A stretch of 64,000 bases of DNA, taken from positions 1-64,000 of the forward strand of contig NZ_FQVI01000024.1 in NCBI RefSeq assembly GCF_900129135.1. The letters are read 5' to 3'. The notes under the pieces are model-generated. The model saw only the letters and a program-made list of their open reading frames with translations, did no database searches and had not been told where the DNA came from. Below are positions 22,682 through 31,583 of this stretch, piece after piece. Origin of the DNA: Lactonifactor longoviformis DSM 17459 (lineage in GTDB: Bacteria; Bacillota; Clostridia; Lachnospirales; Lachnospiraceae). Within the stretch, counting starts at the first letter, position 1. Every line of letters begins with the position of its first letter. A program made the translations under genes and the position numbers.

Positions 22682-24697
22682 ATGGCAGAAAGATTATTTT
22701 TCAGGATCCTGGATCTGGGTGCCATGGGCGGATGTGTGATTCTGGCTGTGCTTGTGATCCGGTGTTTCTTAAGAAAGGCACCCAAGGTTTATTCCTACTG
22801 TCTTTGGAGTGCGGCGGCCTTCCGGCTGGTTTGCCCCGTATCCCTGTCTTCCTGGCTGAGTCTTTTTAATCTCTCAGTCTTTGGACCTGGGGAGAGTCTG
22901 AATGACAGCGGGCTTATCACCAGGGTTCCTGAGAATGCAGCGGCAAGAGGTACAGCGGAGGTTGTGCGTGGGGCGGACAATCTTACCGGAACGGGCAGCA
23001 CCGCCGGGGATGTGTTCCGAGTGCGGGGAAACCTGTCTCTGGGACAGATTGGTTCCGCAATATGGATCGCCGGGATAGTGCTGCTTCTGCTTTATGGGGG
23101 AATCTCATATTTCAGGATACAGAAGAAGGTATCCAAAGCTGTCCTTATGCGGGAGAATATTTATGAGTGCGATGAGATTGCTTCCCCCTTTGTCATGGGA
23201 TTGATGTCTCCAAACATCTATGTTCCCTTTCGGCTGCCCAAGGATCAGATGGAGGTTATTCTGCTCCATGAACAATATCATATCAGACGGAGGGACTACC
23301 TGATTAAATTATTTGCATTTGCTCTTCTGGCAGTTTACTGGTTTCATCCGCTGGTCTGGGCTGCCTATTACTGCATGGAGCGGGATATGGAGATGAGCTG
23401 TGACGAATGGGTGATCAGGCAGCTGGGAGAGGATGCCAAAGCGGACTACAGTATGGCTCTGCTGTGTTTTGCCACTGGGCGAAGGTTCTCTGTGCCTCAG
23501 CCATTATCCTTTGGGGAGAGTCAAACGAAAGGAAGAATAAAAAACATTCTCAGATTCCGAAGACTGGGCGCATGGGCCACAGCAGGCCTTGTATGTCTGT
23601 GCGCTGTTCTGCTTGTAATCTGCGGAACCAATGGAATCGGAAAGAAGAATTATATACAGTTTCGGAATCTGCAGCCGTCTGTACTGGAGATCATGCCCGG
23701 GGAATCTTCCACGTTTTCTTACCGTCTGCAGAAAAAAATCAAATCCTTTGCCCTCTATACAGAAGTGTATCATAAAGGCAGTTTATACCAGAGAGAGGTG
23801 AAAGTCTGCGGTGGAGTAGGGGCGGGAGGTATCCCTTTCCGTGGAACTGGCACAACTGGGTTCTGGGCGGAGGGAAGTCCGGAGGGGGGATACAGCACTG
23901 CACACCTGAAACTGCAGTTTTCATCAGAAGATGCAGGTTATGAGCTGGTCAGTGAATTGCCCGGAAATACCTGCAGGGGAATCAGTCTCTCTGTGCTGGA
24001 GGCTTCGAAGGAGGCAGACAAAGCTTTTCGCAAGGTGTCGTTTGAACCGGACCAGGACCTGGTGCTGACAGCTGTGAATGCATCGGAGGGCATGCTCCAT
24101 GGGTACTCCTGCAAAGACTATATGGAGAATCCCTGGGCTGCAGGTGAGAATGACCTTGCCATTTTGTACCGGATCGTTTTTTCAGAGAAAGATCAGGAAG
24201 AATTAATGACAAGTCTTGCGATCTCACGGCAGGCCAATGCGCTGTTTGAGGCCAGACATCCCTATCTGGGAGATGCTTCCGCCAATGGGAAGCTGTTAGC
24301 GGTTCTCTCCGGTAATGGATATATGCCTGGGGCGGCTTATACTATGGAACTGGAGACAAGCGAGCGCCCTTATGCTCTTCGGGTGGTCTTTAAGGAACCG
24401 CTGTCTGACGACCATGAACTGGAGCGGACAATGATGAGAGCCTCGGCCCTGCTGCTGGCCCTGACAGATAATCTGGATGAGGTACAGTGGCAGTATCCCC
24501 TAAAAGAGGCCGGGGAGGAAACCCTGATGACAAAATACTGGGAGGAAAGCAGTCTTCCCTTTCTGCAAGAGGGGAGCAGTATCAAAGAGTACGGAAGCTC
24601 AGCAAAAAGGGTGCAGGAACTGCTGGATCTGTTTCAGGAAGAGGACATCTCCGTGATAGGCGGCGCAGAGGGTCCGGTGTCGATTTATCTGGAATAG
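22682..24697 (+). CDS. M56-family (BlaR1-like) membrane metalloprotease with C-terminal IGGAEGP motif
   Basis: 671-residue sensor protease. Four membrane segments lie in the first 315 residues (about 14-34, 37-60, 120-142, 298-318). The zinc site is HEQYHIRRRDY (HExxH, about 198-208), and a second glutamate candidate lies in MERDMEMSCDEWV. Unlike BlaR1 the outer C-terminal half (about 320-671) shows no penicillin-binding SxxK domain; it is a domain I do not recognise. The protein ends in DISVIGGAEGPVSIYLE, close to the IGGADGPTSIFL motif found at C-termini of many clostridial envelope proteins and in sodium-pump decarboxylase beta subunits. It is translationally coupled to the BlaI-like repressor. 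It likely senses an envelope stress other than beta-lactam acylation. Confidence 0.85.
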   Translation: MAERLFFRILDLGAMGGCVILAVLVIRCFLRKAPKVYSYCLWSAAAFRLVCPVSLSSWLSLFNLSVFGPGESLNDSGLITRVPENAAARGTAEVVRGADNLTGTGSTAGDVFRVRGNLSLGQIGSAIWIAGIVLLLLYGGISYFRIQKKVSKAVLMRENIYECDEIASPFVMGLMSPNIYVPFRLPKDQMEVILLHEQYHIRRRDYLIKLFAFALLAVYWFHPLVWAAYYCMERDMEMSCDEWVIRQLGEDAKADYSMALLCFATGRRFSVPQPLSFGESQTKGRIKNILRFRRLGAWATAGLVCLCAVLLVICGTNGIGKKNYIQFRNLQPSVLEIMPGESSTFSYRLQKKIKSFALYTEVYHKGSLYQREVKVCGGVGAGGIPFRGTGTTGFWAEGSPEGGYSTAHLKLQFSSEDAGYELVSELPGNTCRGISLSVLEASKEADKAFRKVSFEPDQDLVLTAVNASEGMLHGYSCKDYMENPWAAGENDLAILYRIVFSEKDQEELMTSLAISRQANALFEARHPYLGDASANGKLLAVLSGNGYMPGAAYTMELETSERPYALRVVFKEPLSDDHELERTMMRASALLLALTDNLDEVQWQYPLKEAGEETLMTKYWEESSLPFLQEGSSIKEYGSSAKRVQELLDLFQEEDISVIGGAEGPVSIYLE

Positions 24698-24768
24698 ATA
24701 ACCGTGGTGATTATTTTTCCGATCTGTGTTAAGATAGGAGGGAATGCAGGAGACACGGAGGAGAATCT

Positions 24769-25467
24769 ATGAATCGATCGATTTTAATAATAGAGGACGA
24801 CGCTGATATCCGGGAGATGCTGGAGGAGGCGCTTGCTCTGCCGGGCTATACTACATCCTCAGCTGCTGACGGGCAGGAAGCACTGGATATTTTTGCTGAG
24901 AACACCGGGTATGATTTGCTTGTGCTGGATCTGATGCTTCCCAGAGTGGATGGGCTTACGGTCCTGAAGAAAATACGGGCGGTAAGTACAGTGCCAGTGC
25001 TGATACTTTCCGCCAGAAATGAAGAGTATGAAAAAGTGCTGGGACTGGAATACGGGGCAGATGACTATATCACCAAGCCTTTTTCTGTGGTGGAACTCCA
25101 GGCCAGGGTAAAAGCTTGTCTGAGACGGAATAAAGAGTATCAGGAGAAGGAGAGCAGTGACGAGGGAAAGATCCGGCTGGGGGATCTTTTGATTGATACG
25201 GAAAATCTGACGGCGTCCAAGGGCGGAAGACTGCTGAAACTTACGGCTAAGGAGTATGAACTGCTGAAGCTGTTTGCCCTCCATCCCAGTAAAGTATACA
25301 CTAAGGTACAGCTCTATCAGGAAATATGGGATGATGAATTTCTGAACGATGAGAATGTAATAAATGTGACCATTCGGCGTCTAAGGGAAAAGATAGAGGA
25401 TAACCCCTCTCAGCCCCGGTACATTAAGACGGTATGGGGGATTGGGTACAAACTGGGGAGTGAGTAA
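24769..25467 (+). CDS. OmpR/PhoB-family response regulator
   Basis: 232-residue two-component response regulator. The receiver domain (1-120) has the acidic pair at residues 10-11, phosphoacceptor Asp54 in VLDLMLPRVDG, the Thr/Ser position in LILSA and Lys103 in YITKPF. A linker leads to the winged-helix domain (about 135-232) with LTAKEYELLKLFALHPSKVY, NVTIRRLREKIEDNP and the terminal YIKTVWGIGYKL. GGAGGAG precedes the ATG. The kinase gene begins 11 bases after the stop. The adjacent ABC exporter promoter carries a 22-bp-spaced direct repeat, the usual arrangement for this class, so the exporter is the likely target. Confidence 0.94.
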   Translation: MNRSILIIEDDADIREMLEEALALPGYTTSSAADGQEALDIFAENTGYDLLVLDLMLPRVDGLTVLKKIRAVSTVPVLILSARNEEYEKVLGLEYGADDYITKPFSVVELQARVKACLRRNKEYQEKESSDEGKIRLGDLLIDTENLTASKGGRLLKLTAKEYELLKLFALHPSKVYTKVQLYQEIWDDEFLNDENVINVTIRRLREKIEDNPSQPRYIKTVWGIGYKLGSE

Positions 25468-25478
25468 GGAGGACACAT

Positions 25479-26450
25479 ATGGCAGTCATACTTCTGACTA
25501 TTTTAGCCCTTATATTGGGAACTCTGTGGCTGAGAGCCCAGAGCAGATACAGAAACCAGACAGAGCAGCTTAAGGCCCTCACCAGGGAGCTCGCAGAATA
25601 CGGGAGCAATGCAAAGCAGGATCAAATCCTGCTTTTTTCTGATGAAAAAGCGATCCAGGAGCTTCTGATCCAAGTCAACCTGTTTTTGGAGCGTCTGTCC
25701 CATATGGAACAGATGCAGAGACAATATGAGGAGCAAAGCAGGAAGATGCTGGCGAATATCTCCCATGATCTCAAGACTCCTCTCACTGTTATCTACGGAT
25801 ATTCAGAGATGATACTGAGCAGCCGGGAGAACATGGAGCCGGGGAACTGTGAAAAAATAGAAAAGATCCACCGGAAAACGAAAGATGTGCTCTGCATGAT
25901 CAATGAGTTTTTTGACCTGGCAAAGCTGGAGGCAGGGGACATTGCCCTGGAACACACCCGGCTGGATATCTGTGAAGTCTGCAGAAATGAGATTATTAAT
26001 TATTATGATACGCTAAACCGGCCCGGTTTTCGGACCGACATCCGGATTCCGGAGACTCCGCTTTATATAGAAGGTGACAAGCAGGCCCTTCAGAGGATCT
26101 TAAATAATCTGCTGCAGAATGCCATGAAATATGGAGCGGACGGCGGCTATCTGGGGCTTTGCGTGAGAGAGAGCTCCGGCACGGTCTTCATCGAGGTTTC
26201 TGACAAAGGAAAGGGGATTGTGGAGGAGAATCAGAACCAGGTTTTTGAGCGCCTGGTAACCCTGGAAGACTCCAGAAACAAAAAACATCACGGAAGCGGT
26301 CTGGGGCTTACCATTACCAAACGCCTTACAGAGGCCATGGGGGGCCGGATCCGCCTGGAGAGCAGCCCCTTTGTGAAAACTGTCTTCACAGTGGAATTTC
26401 CCCTGCGGAAGAGGGAGGGAAATTGTAAGATTCCTAACAGAAAAATGTAA
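25479..26450 (+). CDS. Sensor histidine kinase, short single-membrane-segment type
   Basis: 323-residue kinase. A single N-terminal hydrophobic helix (residues 2-17) is followed by a coiled-coil-like linker with no extracellular sensor domain. The dimerisation/phosphoacceptor region is ANISHDLKTPLTVIYGYSEM (His near residue 94). The ATPase domain has the N box NNLLQNAMKYG, G1 box DKGKGI and G2 box GSGLGLTI. Such sensor-less kinases in Firmicutes typically work with a peptide-antibiotic ABC transporter, as the following genes suggest. The stop codon overlaps one half of the direct repeat in the next promoter. Confidence 0.93.
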   Translation: MAVILLTILALILGTLWLRAQSRYRNQTEQLKALTRELAEYGSNAKQDQILLFSDEKAIQELLIQVNLFLERLSHMEQMQRQYEEQSRKMLANISHDLKTPLTVIYGYSEMILSSRENMEPGNCEKIEKIHRKTKDVLCMINEFFDLAKLEAGDIALEHTRLDICEVCRNEIINYYDTLNRPGFRTDIRIPETPLYIEGDKQALQRILNNLLQNAMKYGADGGYLGLCVRESSGTVFIEVSDKGKGIVEENQNQVFERLVTLEDSRNKKHHGSGLGLTITKRLTEAMGGRIRLESSPFVKTVFTVEFPLRKREGNCKIPNRKM

Positions 26451-26488
26451 GGAATTTGTTATATATAGAATTTCCTGTACGCTATAAT
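26425..26488 (+). promoter_or_regulatory. Response-regulator-type promoter of the ABC exporter
   Basis: Direct repeat GTAAG-A/G at 26425 and 26447, a 22-bp period (two helical turns), with the second copy next to the -35 position. TATAAT is at 26483-26488. The -35 hexamer is poor (TATATA at 17 bp), as expected for an activator-dependent promoter. Control by the adjacent OmpR-type regulator is inferred. Confidence 0.6.
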
Positions 26489-26547
26489 AAACCTCAGATA
26501 CCCTAAGTTGACAAGGGTAAGTAAATAAGAAAAAAGAGGGAACTGCT

Positions 26548-27468
26548 ATGTCAGATATAATTGTATTAGAAGGTGTGACAAAACAGTATAGGGATGCAGA
26601 AGTAGTGAGCAATGTATCCATGCATGTACAGGAGGGAGAAATATACGGCTTTCTGGGTCCTAACGGAGCCGGGAAAACCACGATTATGAAGATGATATTG
26701 AACCTGGTAAAGCCTACTATGGGTAATATCCGTGTCTTTCAGGAACCGGTGCTGAACCAGTCCGTCGCCTATCTCAGACAGATTGGCAGTATTATAGAGA
26801 CACCAGTATTCTACAGCAGGCTGTCTGCCTGGGAGAATATGAAGCTTCACTGCGCATATATGGGGTATTATGATCAGAAAAAAATGGAAGAGACGCTGGA
26901 GATGGTGGGGCTGTCCTCCTGCCGGGATAAAGTGGTCTCAGAGTTTTCTCTGGGTATGAAGCAGCGGCTGGGGATTGCCAGAGCAATCGTTACACGCCCC
27001 CGTCTGCTCATTCTTGATGAACCTATCAATGGCCTGGATCCTATGGGGATCCGGCAGATACGTGAGCTGTTGGTGAGCTTGAGGGACAACTGCGGAACAA
27101 CGATACTAATCTCCAGTCATATTATTACAGAGATTGAACAGATTGCGGATGAGATAGGAGTGCTTGACAAAGGCCGCCTGCTCAGAGAGGTATCTATGAA
27201 GGAGATCAGAAAAGATGCCGTACAGTATATAGAGCTGGAACTGGATGATGTGCAGAAGGCGGCTACTGTGCTGGATCACAGATTCCCTGAGCTGAACTTC
27301 AGAGTGATCTCTCCGTCCGGTCTCAGAGTTTATGGGATAGAGGATCAGACATTGATAACCAGAGCTTTGGTGCAGGAAAACATTGGAATTCTCAATATGT
27401 CCTGTAAAAATGATTCCCTGGAGGATTATTTTATGGACACTGTGATAGGAGGAGGAGAGCATGCTTAA
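26548..27468 (+). CDS. ABC transporter ATP-binding protein (BcrA/LanF-like)
   Basis: 306-residue ATPase of a peptide-antibiotic resistance or lantibiotic-immunity type exporter. Walker A is GPNGAGKTT (about residues 38-46), the signature is FSLGMKQRLGIARAIV, Walker B is LLILDEPINGLDP, and the switch His lies in ISSHIITE. The C-terminal 80 residues (after KDAVQYIELEL) form the accessory domain seen in BcrA-like ATPases. The gene overlaps the permease by eight bases, so the two are co-translated. The upstream two-component system completes a sensor-exporter module. GAGGGA lies before the ATG. Confidence 0.94.
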   Translation: MSDIIVLEGVTKQYRDAEVVSNVSMHVQEGEIYGFLGPNGAGKTTIMKMILNLVKPTMGNIRVFQEPVLNQSVAYLRQIGSIIETPVFYSRLSAWENMKLHCAYMGYYDQKKMEETLEMVGLSSCRDKVVSEFSLGMKQRLGIARAIVTRPRLLILDEPINGLDPMGIRQIRELLVSLRDNCGTTILISSHIITEIEQIADEIGVLDKGRLLREVSMKEIRKDAVQYIELELDDVQKAATVLDHRFPELNFRVISPSGLRVYGIEDQTLITRALVQENIGILNMSCKNDSLEDYFMDTVIGGGEHA

Positions 27469-28162
27469 ATTAATGAAATTGGAATTTGCAAAATTAAAAG
27501 TAAGCAGTATTGTGAGGGCGTTTGTGATTATTGCAGCGTCAATCCTTGCTTTTACAATCCTGACAGGATCCATTATTGACGAGGGAGAGCGGATGTTTGA
27601 TCATGCTGCCCAGATGCTGGCCTTCGGAGAAATTCTCTGCCGGATTTCTTACGGAATCTTCGGCGGTGTGATGTTAGGGAACGTTGTGATTGGAGAATAT
27701 AAAGAGGGTACGATACAGAACCTATTCACTTATCCTATCTCCAGAAAGAAGATTATGGGATGCAAGCTCTGCATTGTTTTTGGTTTTACCTTTATAACCA
27801 TACTGGTGTCTGAGATTATTTTTGGTATGGGGATGTTTCTTGCAAACCGCTGGGTTACCATTGTCACAGAGCCAATCACTCTGATGCAGATAATGGGAAG
27901 GCTTCCGGGTGCAGTGTTCAGCGCCGGGGCAACTGCGGGACTTAGTATGATTCCGCTCTATTTCGGAATGCGCAAAAAGTCAGTGACGGCTACGATTGTA
28001 GCGGGGGTGGTGATCAATAGTCTGGTAAACTCTTCCTTCGGAGGGGATCAGGGGCAGTTATCCCTGTTTTCATTCAGCCTGGTGCCTGCAGCATTGTGTA
28101 TTCTTGGGCTGGCGATTGCCTACGTTTCCTACCGGGATATCGATAAGAGAGACGTAATATAA
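27461..28162 (+). CDS. ABC-2 type permease of peptide-antibiotic exporter
   Basis: 233-residue membrane protein with six predicted helices (about 20-38, 60-80, 100-125, 140-160, 175-190, 205-225). The N-terminus MLKLMKLEFAKLKVSSIVRAF is the usual cytoplasmic start of LanE/G or BcrB-type permeases. KEGTIQNLFTYPISRKKIMGCKL is the coupling segment between helices 2 and 3. Only one permease is present, so the exporter is probably a homodimer of this protein with the ATPase. GGAGGAG precedes the ATG. It converges with the AraC gene at 28179 with just 16 bases between stop codons and no clear hairpin. Confidence 0.9.
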   Translation: MLKLMKLEFAKLKVSSIVRAFVIIAASILAFTILTGSIIDEGERMFDHAAQMLAFGEILCRISYGIFGGVMLGNVVIGEYKEGTIQNLFTYPISRKKIMGCKLCIVFGFTFITILVSEIIFGMGMFLANRWVTIVTEPITLMQIMGRLPGAVFSAGATAGLSMIPLYFGMRKKSVTATIVAGVVINSLVNSSFGGDQGQLSLFSFSLVPAALCILGLAIAYVSYRDIDKRDVI

Positions 28163-28178
28163 AAAGGGGTATAATGAC

Positions 28179-29075
28179 TCATCTGCGCTCCGCCAGTCCT
28201 TTTATGGAGGATGCATATTCAGAAGGGGTCATCCCGGCAATTTTTTTAAACTGTCTGGAAAAATAATGTACAGAGGTATACCCCAGATCATCGGAAATCT
28301 GTGTAAAGTTGTGATGGTTTTCCCGTATAAGCTGCTTGGCCAGTTCGATTTTGCGGCAGGAAAAATAGTAAATAACCCCGCAGCGGTTCCGCTCCCGAAA
28401 AAGCTTCTGGAGCTGGGACCTTCCGATGAGGTTTGCCTTGCAGATCTCTTCAATGGTCATATGTTCCCGGATATGTTCCTCCAGGTAATTGACCACTCTC
28501 TGATAGAGTATAGATTCGTTGTGCTGGGTAACAGACTTTACCGGATGGGCGTCCCCTGGGGCACTTTGATCTCCCCGGCGTATCATCAGAAGCAGCATCT
28601 GCTCCATATACAGTTTGATCAACTGTTCTGCCCCGAATACTGGCTCTTCGAGCCGCTGCATTTTTTCAGTATAAGGGTTGTCAAAGGGCGGACGGATACA
28701 ATTTCTGGCTTCGGAAATGATACTGGCCAGCAGCGTCCGTTCGGTCTCTGTAATATCCATGACTCTGTCCCTGAAAAACTCCATGCACCCAGCTTTGCAG
28801 TGAAAGGAGATTACCACTAGATTGGGGGCGGTTCGGCCATTTGCTCTCAGCGAGTGAAACTGGTTAGGAGCATGGAAAAATATCTGTCCCCGCTTGAGAA
28901 TATAGGGGATATCATCTGCCGTGATAATCACTTCTCCTTTATCTACACACACAAGTTCCCAGAAGTCATGGGACTCTCCCGGAAAATCAAAAGTATTCAT
29001 ATATTCAAAGTAATGAATGGTAACGATATTGCATACAGACAGCTCTTCCCTCAGATTAAGCGCTTCGAATGGCAT
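28179..29075 (-). CDS. AraC-family regulator with N-terminal cupin domain
   Basis: 298-residue sugar-type transcription regulator. An AraC-like ligand-binding cupin covers about 20-110 (HDFWELVCVDKGEVIITADD, then FFHAPNQFHSLRANG), a helical linker follows, and two HTH units sit at the C-terminus (MTIEEICKANLIGRSQLQKLF and FTQISDDLGYTSVHYFSRQF). The start at 29075 is chosen because GGGAGG lies six bases upstream on the minus strand; the open frame runs on to 29198 without a ribosome site. It is divergent from the nucleotidyltransferase-kinase-galE genes, and repeats lie between them, so these sugar genes are plausible targets. The ligand is unknown. Confidence 0.88.
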   Translation of the reverse strand: MPFEALNLREELSVCNIVTIHYFEYMNTFDFPGESHDFWELVCVDKGEVIITADDIPYILKRGQIFFHAPNQFHSLRANGRTAPNLVVISFHCKAGCMEFFRDRVMDITETERTLLASIISEARNCIRPPFDNPYTEKMQRLEEPVFGAEQLIKLYMEQMLLLMIRRGDQSAPGDAHPVKSVTQHNESILYQRVVNYLEEHIREHMTIEEICKANLIGRSQLQKLFRERNRCGVIYYFSCRKIELAKQLIRENHHNFTQISDDLGYTSVHYFSRQFKKIAGMTPSEYASSIKGLAERR

Positions 29076-29414
29076 AAAAACCTCCCTACTAGTTTTAAAT
29101 ATAGTATAAGTATAGTATAAGTATAGTCTATCTTTTAATAAAAGACAATTAAAAGGAGAACCAATCGTACAATTTTGTGAATATATCGTATAAAGCATTT
29201 TTGTAACAAGCGTATTATACTATCTTATGCAGCAGGAGACAGCCGGCGCCATGGCCGGGCTTTTGTTGCACGGTACCTATAAGATGTGATAAACTCTAGA
29301 GGATGTTCAAAAGCCGGCGGAAGACTGCAGAGTCGCTGAAGCGCCCCTGCCCTGGACACCCCGGAGCTTGCAGGTATACAATAAAGGAAACAGAATCAAT
29401 GGAGGTTGGAGCGT
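29076..29414. other. Divergent intergenic region
   Basis: This 339-base stretch lies between the AraC-type gene and the nucleotidyltransferase. It holds the 11-bp repeats near 29100, a GC hairpin CCGGC-gccatg-GCCGG followed by CTTTT near 29243-29264 (possibly an attenuator), and a weak promoter TTGCAC (29266-29271)-18-TAAACT (29290-29295). No gene is visible. Confidence 0.45.
29099..29130. repeat. Tandem 11-bp direct repeat upstream of AraC gene
   Basis: The unit TATAGTATAAG occurs twice in a row (from about 29100) and a third, partial copy TATAGTCTATC follows. An 11-bp period puts the copies on one face of the helix, suggesting an array of regulator half-sites or AT-rich promoter elements. 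Confidence 0.55.
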
Positions 29415-30338
29415 ATGAAAAAACCAGTATTAGTAATCATGGCAGCAGGTATGGGAAGCCGGTACGGCGGATTAAAGCAGATCGATCCGGTGGACGATCA
29501 GGGACATATTATCATGGACTTTTCCCTGTATGATGCCAAAAAGGCCGGATTTGACAAAGTAGTTTTTATTATAAAGAAGGAAAATGAAGCGGACTTCAGG
29601 GAAAGTATCGGGAACAGAATGGGCAGGTATATGGAGGTTTCCTATGTGTATCAGGAATTGACGAATATTCCCGGCGGATACCAGGTCCCGGAAGGGAGAG
29701 TGAAGCCTTTTGGAACCGGCCATGCAGTGCTTTCCTGCGCAGATACAGTGGACGGGCCTTTTGCGGTTATCAATGCGGATGACTATTATGGACGGCATGC
29801 ATTCCAGGCTATTTTTGACTATCTCTCCACCCATGAGGATGATGAGAAATACCGCTACACCATGGTGGGATATATTCTGGAAAATACCCTTACAGAGAAT
29901 GGCCATGTGGCCAGAGGCGTATGTGAGACAGACGAACATGGATATTTGGTTGGGATCCGGGAACGCACCAGAATTGAAAAAAGAGGAGGCCAGGCGGCCT
30001 ACACAGAAGATGACGGGGCCACCTGGGTGCCGCTGCCGGAGGGAAGCACGGTATCTATGAATATGTGGGGATTTACTCAAAGTATGTTAAAAGAGTTAAA
30101 AGAACGTTTTCCTTTATTTCTGGAAAGGAATCTGAAAGAGAATCCCATGAAAGCCGAATTCTTCCTTCCGTCTGTTGTGGGAGAGCTTCTGGAAGAGAAG
30201 AAAGCAACTGTTGAGGTCCTGAAATCCTCTGATAAATGGTATGGAGTTACTTATAAAGAAGATAAAGAGGTTGTGGTAGAGGCTGTTAAAAGTATGAAAG
30301 CAAAGGGCCTTTATCCGGAGAAGCTTTGGGAGGAGTAG
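29415..30338 (+). CDS. NDP-sugar nucleotidyltransferase
   Basis: 307-residue nucleotidyltransferase that should join a sugar-1-phosphate to a nucleoside triphosphate. The N-terminal signature is VIMAAGMGSRYGGLKQIDPV (about residues 7-26), with GxGxR and the following Lys. A GTGHAVLSC motif (about 100) and AVINADDYYG (about 116-125, the metal-binding Asp) follow. The substrate is not evident. The next gene encodes a kinase resembling N-acetylhexosamine 1-kinase and the third a UDP-hexose 4-epimerase, so a UTP:(N-acetyl)hexose-1-phosphate activity is the best guess. The start ATG at 29415 lies nine bases after GGAGG; an upstream in-frame TTG has no site. The stop is two bases before the next start. 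Confidence 0.85.
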   Translation: MKKPVLVIMAAGMGSRYGGLKQIDPVDDQGHIIMDFSLYDAKKAGFDKVVFIIKKENEADFRESIGNRMGRYMEVSYVYQELTNIPGGYQVPEGRVKPFGTGHAVLSCADTVDGPFAVINADDYYGRHAFQAIFDYLSTHEDDEKYRYTMVGYILENTLTENGHVARGVCETDEHGYLVGIRERTRIEKRGGQAAYTEDDGATWVPLPEGSTVSMNMWGFTQSMLKELKERFPLFLERNLKENPMKAEFFLPSVVGELLEEKKATVEVLKSSDKWYGVTYKEDKEVVVEAVKSMKAKGLYPEKLWEE

Positions 30339-30340
30339 GC

Positions 30341-31486
30341 GTGGAGCAGGAGATTATGCAAGAGGTAATACAACATTTCCGGTTTCCGGAACATCTGAAA
30401 GAGGAGATACCCTACGGCAGCGGGCACATCAATGATACGTTCCGCCTTACCTTTGAGGGGGAGACAGGGAAACCCAGGAGGTTTATCCTGCAGAGAATGA
30501 ATAAAGAGATTTTTCTGAGGCCTGTAGAGCTGATGGAGAATATTGTTGGAGTGACTACCTGGCTACGCGGCAAGATTATTAGCAATGGGGGGGATCCCGA
30601 GAGAGAGACACTGAACCTTGTTCCTGCAGCGGATGGAAACTGTTATTACAGAGATTCCGCAGGAGATTACTGGAGAGCGTATCTTTTTATCGAAGATGCA
30701 GTCTGTTATAATCAGGTGGAGAAGCCGGAAGATTTTTATGAGAGTGCCCTGGCATTCGGGCATTTTCAGAGGCTCCTTGCGGATTATCCTGCCAAGACCC
30801 TGCATGAGACCATCAAAGATTTCCATAATACGGAGGAGCGTTTTTTAAAACTTCAGAAGGCAGTCCGGGAAGATGTCTGCAAACGGGCAGACAAAGTGAA
30901 AGACGAGATTGCATTTGCGCTGTCCAGAGAAAGCCTTGCCCACACGCTGTGCAGAATGCAGAAAAACGGAGAGCTTCCCCTGCGTGTTACCCACAACGAC
31001 ACGAAACTGAATAACATTATGATGGATCGGGCTACAGGAAAAGGGATCTGTGTAATTGATCTTGACACGGTTATGCCGGGACTGGCAGTGAATGATTTTG
31101 GGGATTCTATCCGCTTTGGCGCCAGCACCGGCGCAGAGGATGAGCGGGATCTCTCGAAAATTTGGTGCAGCCTGGAGCTTTTTGAGGCTTATACCAAAGG
31201 GTTTCTGGAAGGATGCGGAGGGAGTCTGACGCATGAGGAGATATGTATGCTCCCGGATGGGGCCATTACCATGACCTATGAATGCGGCATCCGGTTTCTG
31301 ACAGATTATCTGTCCGGAGATACGTATTTTAAGACGCACAGAGAGGGACAAAATCTGGACCGCTGCAGGACGCAGTTTAAACTGGTGGCAGACATGGAAC
31401 AGAAGAAGCAGCAGATGTACGAGATAATAGCAAACTATGCAAATATAAAACAACATAAATGTTTTAAAACAAATTTAATAAAATAA
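30341..31486 (+). CDS. Sugar/aminoglycoside-type phosphotransferase, NahK-like
   Basis: 381-residue kinase of the APH/choline-kinase fold. A GSGHINDTF nucleotide loop lies near residue 25. The catalytic segment THNDTKLNNIMMD (about 217-229, the HxDxxxxN Brenner motif) and the metal-binding VIDLDTVMPG (about 240) follow. The overall pattern resembles N-acetylhexosamine 1-kinase (LnpB) of the galacto-/lacto-N-biose pathway. GTG at 30341 is chosen as start: GGAGGAG lies five bases before it and overlaps the preceding stop region. It sits between a nucleotidyltransferase and galE, consistent with conversion of a free (N-acetyl)hexose to its 1-phosphate and then UDP-sugar. No phosphorylase gene is present in the window. 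Confidence 0.8.
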   Translation: MEQEIMQEVIQHFRFPEHLKEEIPYGSGHINDTFRLTFEGETGKPRRFILQRMNKEIFLRPVELMENIVGVTTWLRGKIISNGGDPERETLNLVPAADGNCYYRDSAGDYWRAYLFIEDAVCYNQVEKPEDFYESALAFGHFQRLLADYPAKTLHETIKDFHNTEERFLKLQKAVREDVCKRADKVKDEIAFALSRESLAHTLCRMQKNGELPLRVTHNDTKLNNIMMDRATGKGICVIDLDTVMPGLAVNDFGDSIRFGASTGAEDERDLSKIWCSLELFEAYTKGFLEGCGGSLTHEEICMLPDGAITMTYECGIRFLTDYLSGDTYFKTHREGQNLDRCRTQFKLVADMEQKKQQMYEIIANYANIKQHKCFKTNLIK

Positions 31487-31500
31487 ATATTCGGATTCAG

Positions 31501-31529
31501 TTGTTATTCTTTCTTATCCGTGATAGAAT
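31501..31529 (+). promoter_or_regulatory. Sigma-A promoter of galE
   Basis: TTGTTA at 31501-31506, a 17-base spacer and TAGAAT at 31524-31529. It gives galE its own transcript besides read-through from the kinase gene. Confidence 0.65.
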
Positions 31530-31583
31530 GATTAAGAAATTAAGAGACAATCTATAAAACTGCAGATGAAGGAGGAGTTTATT

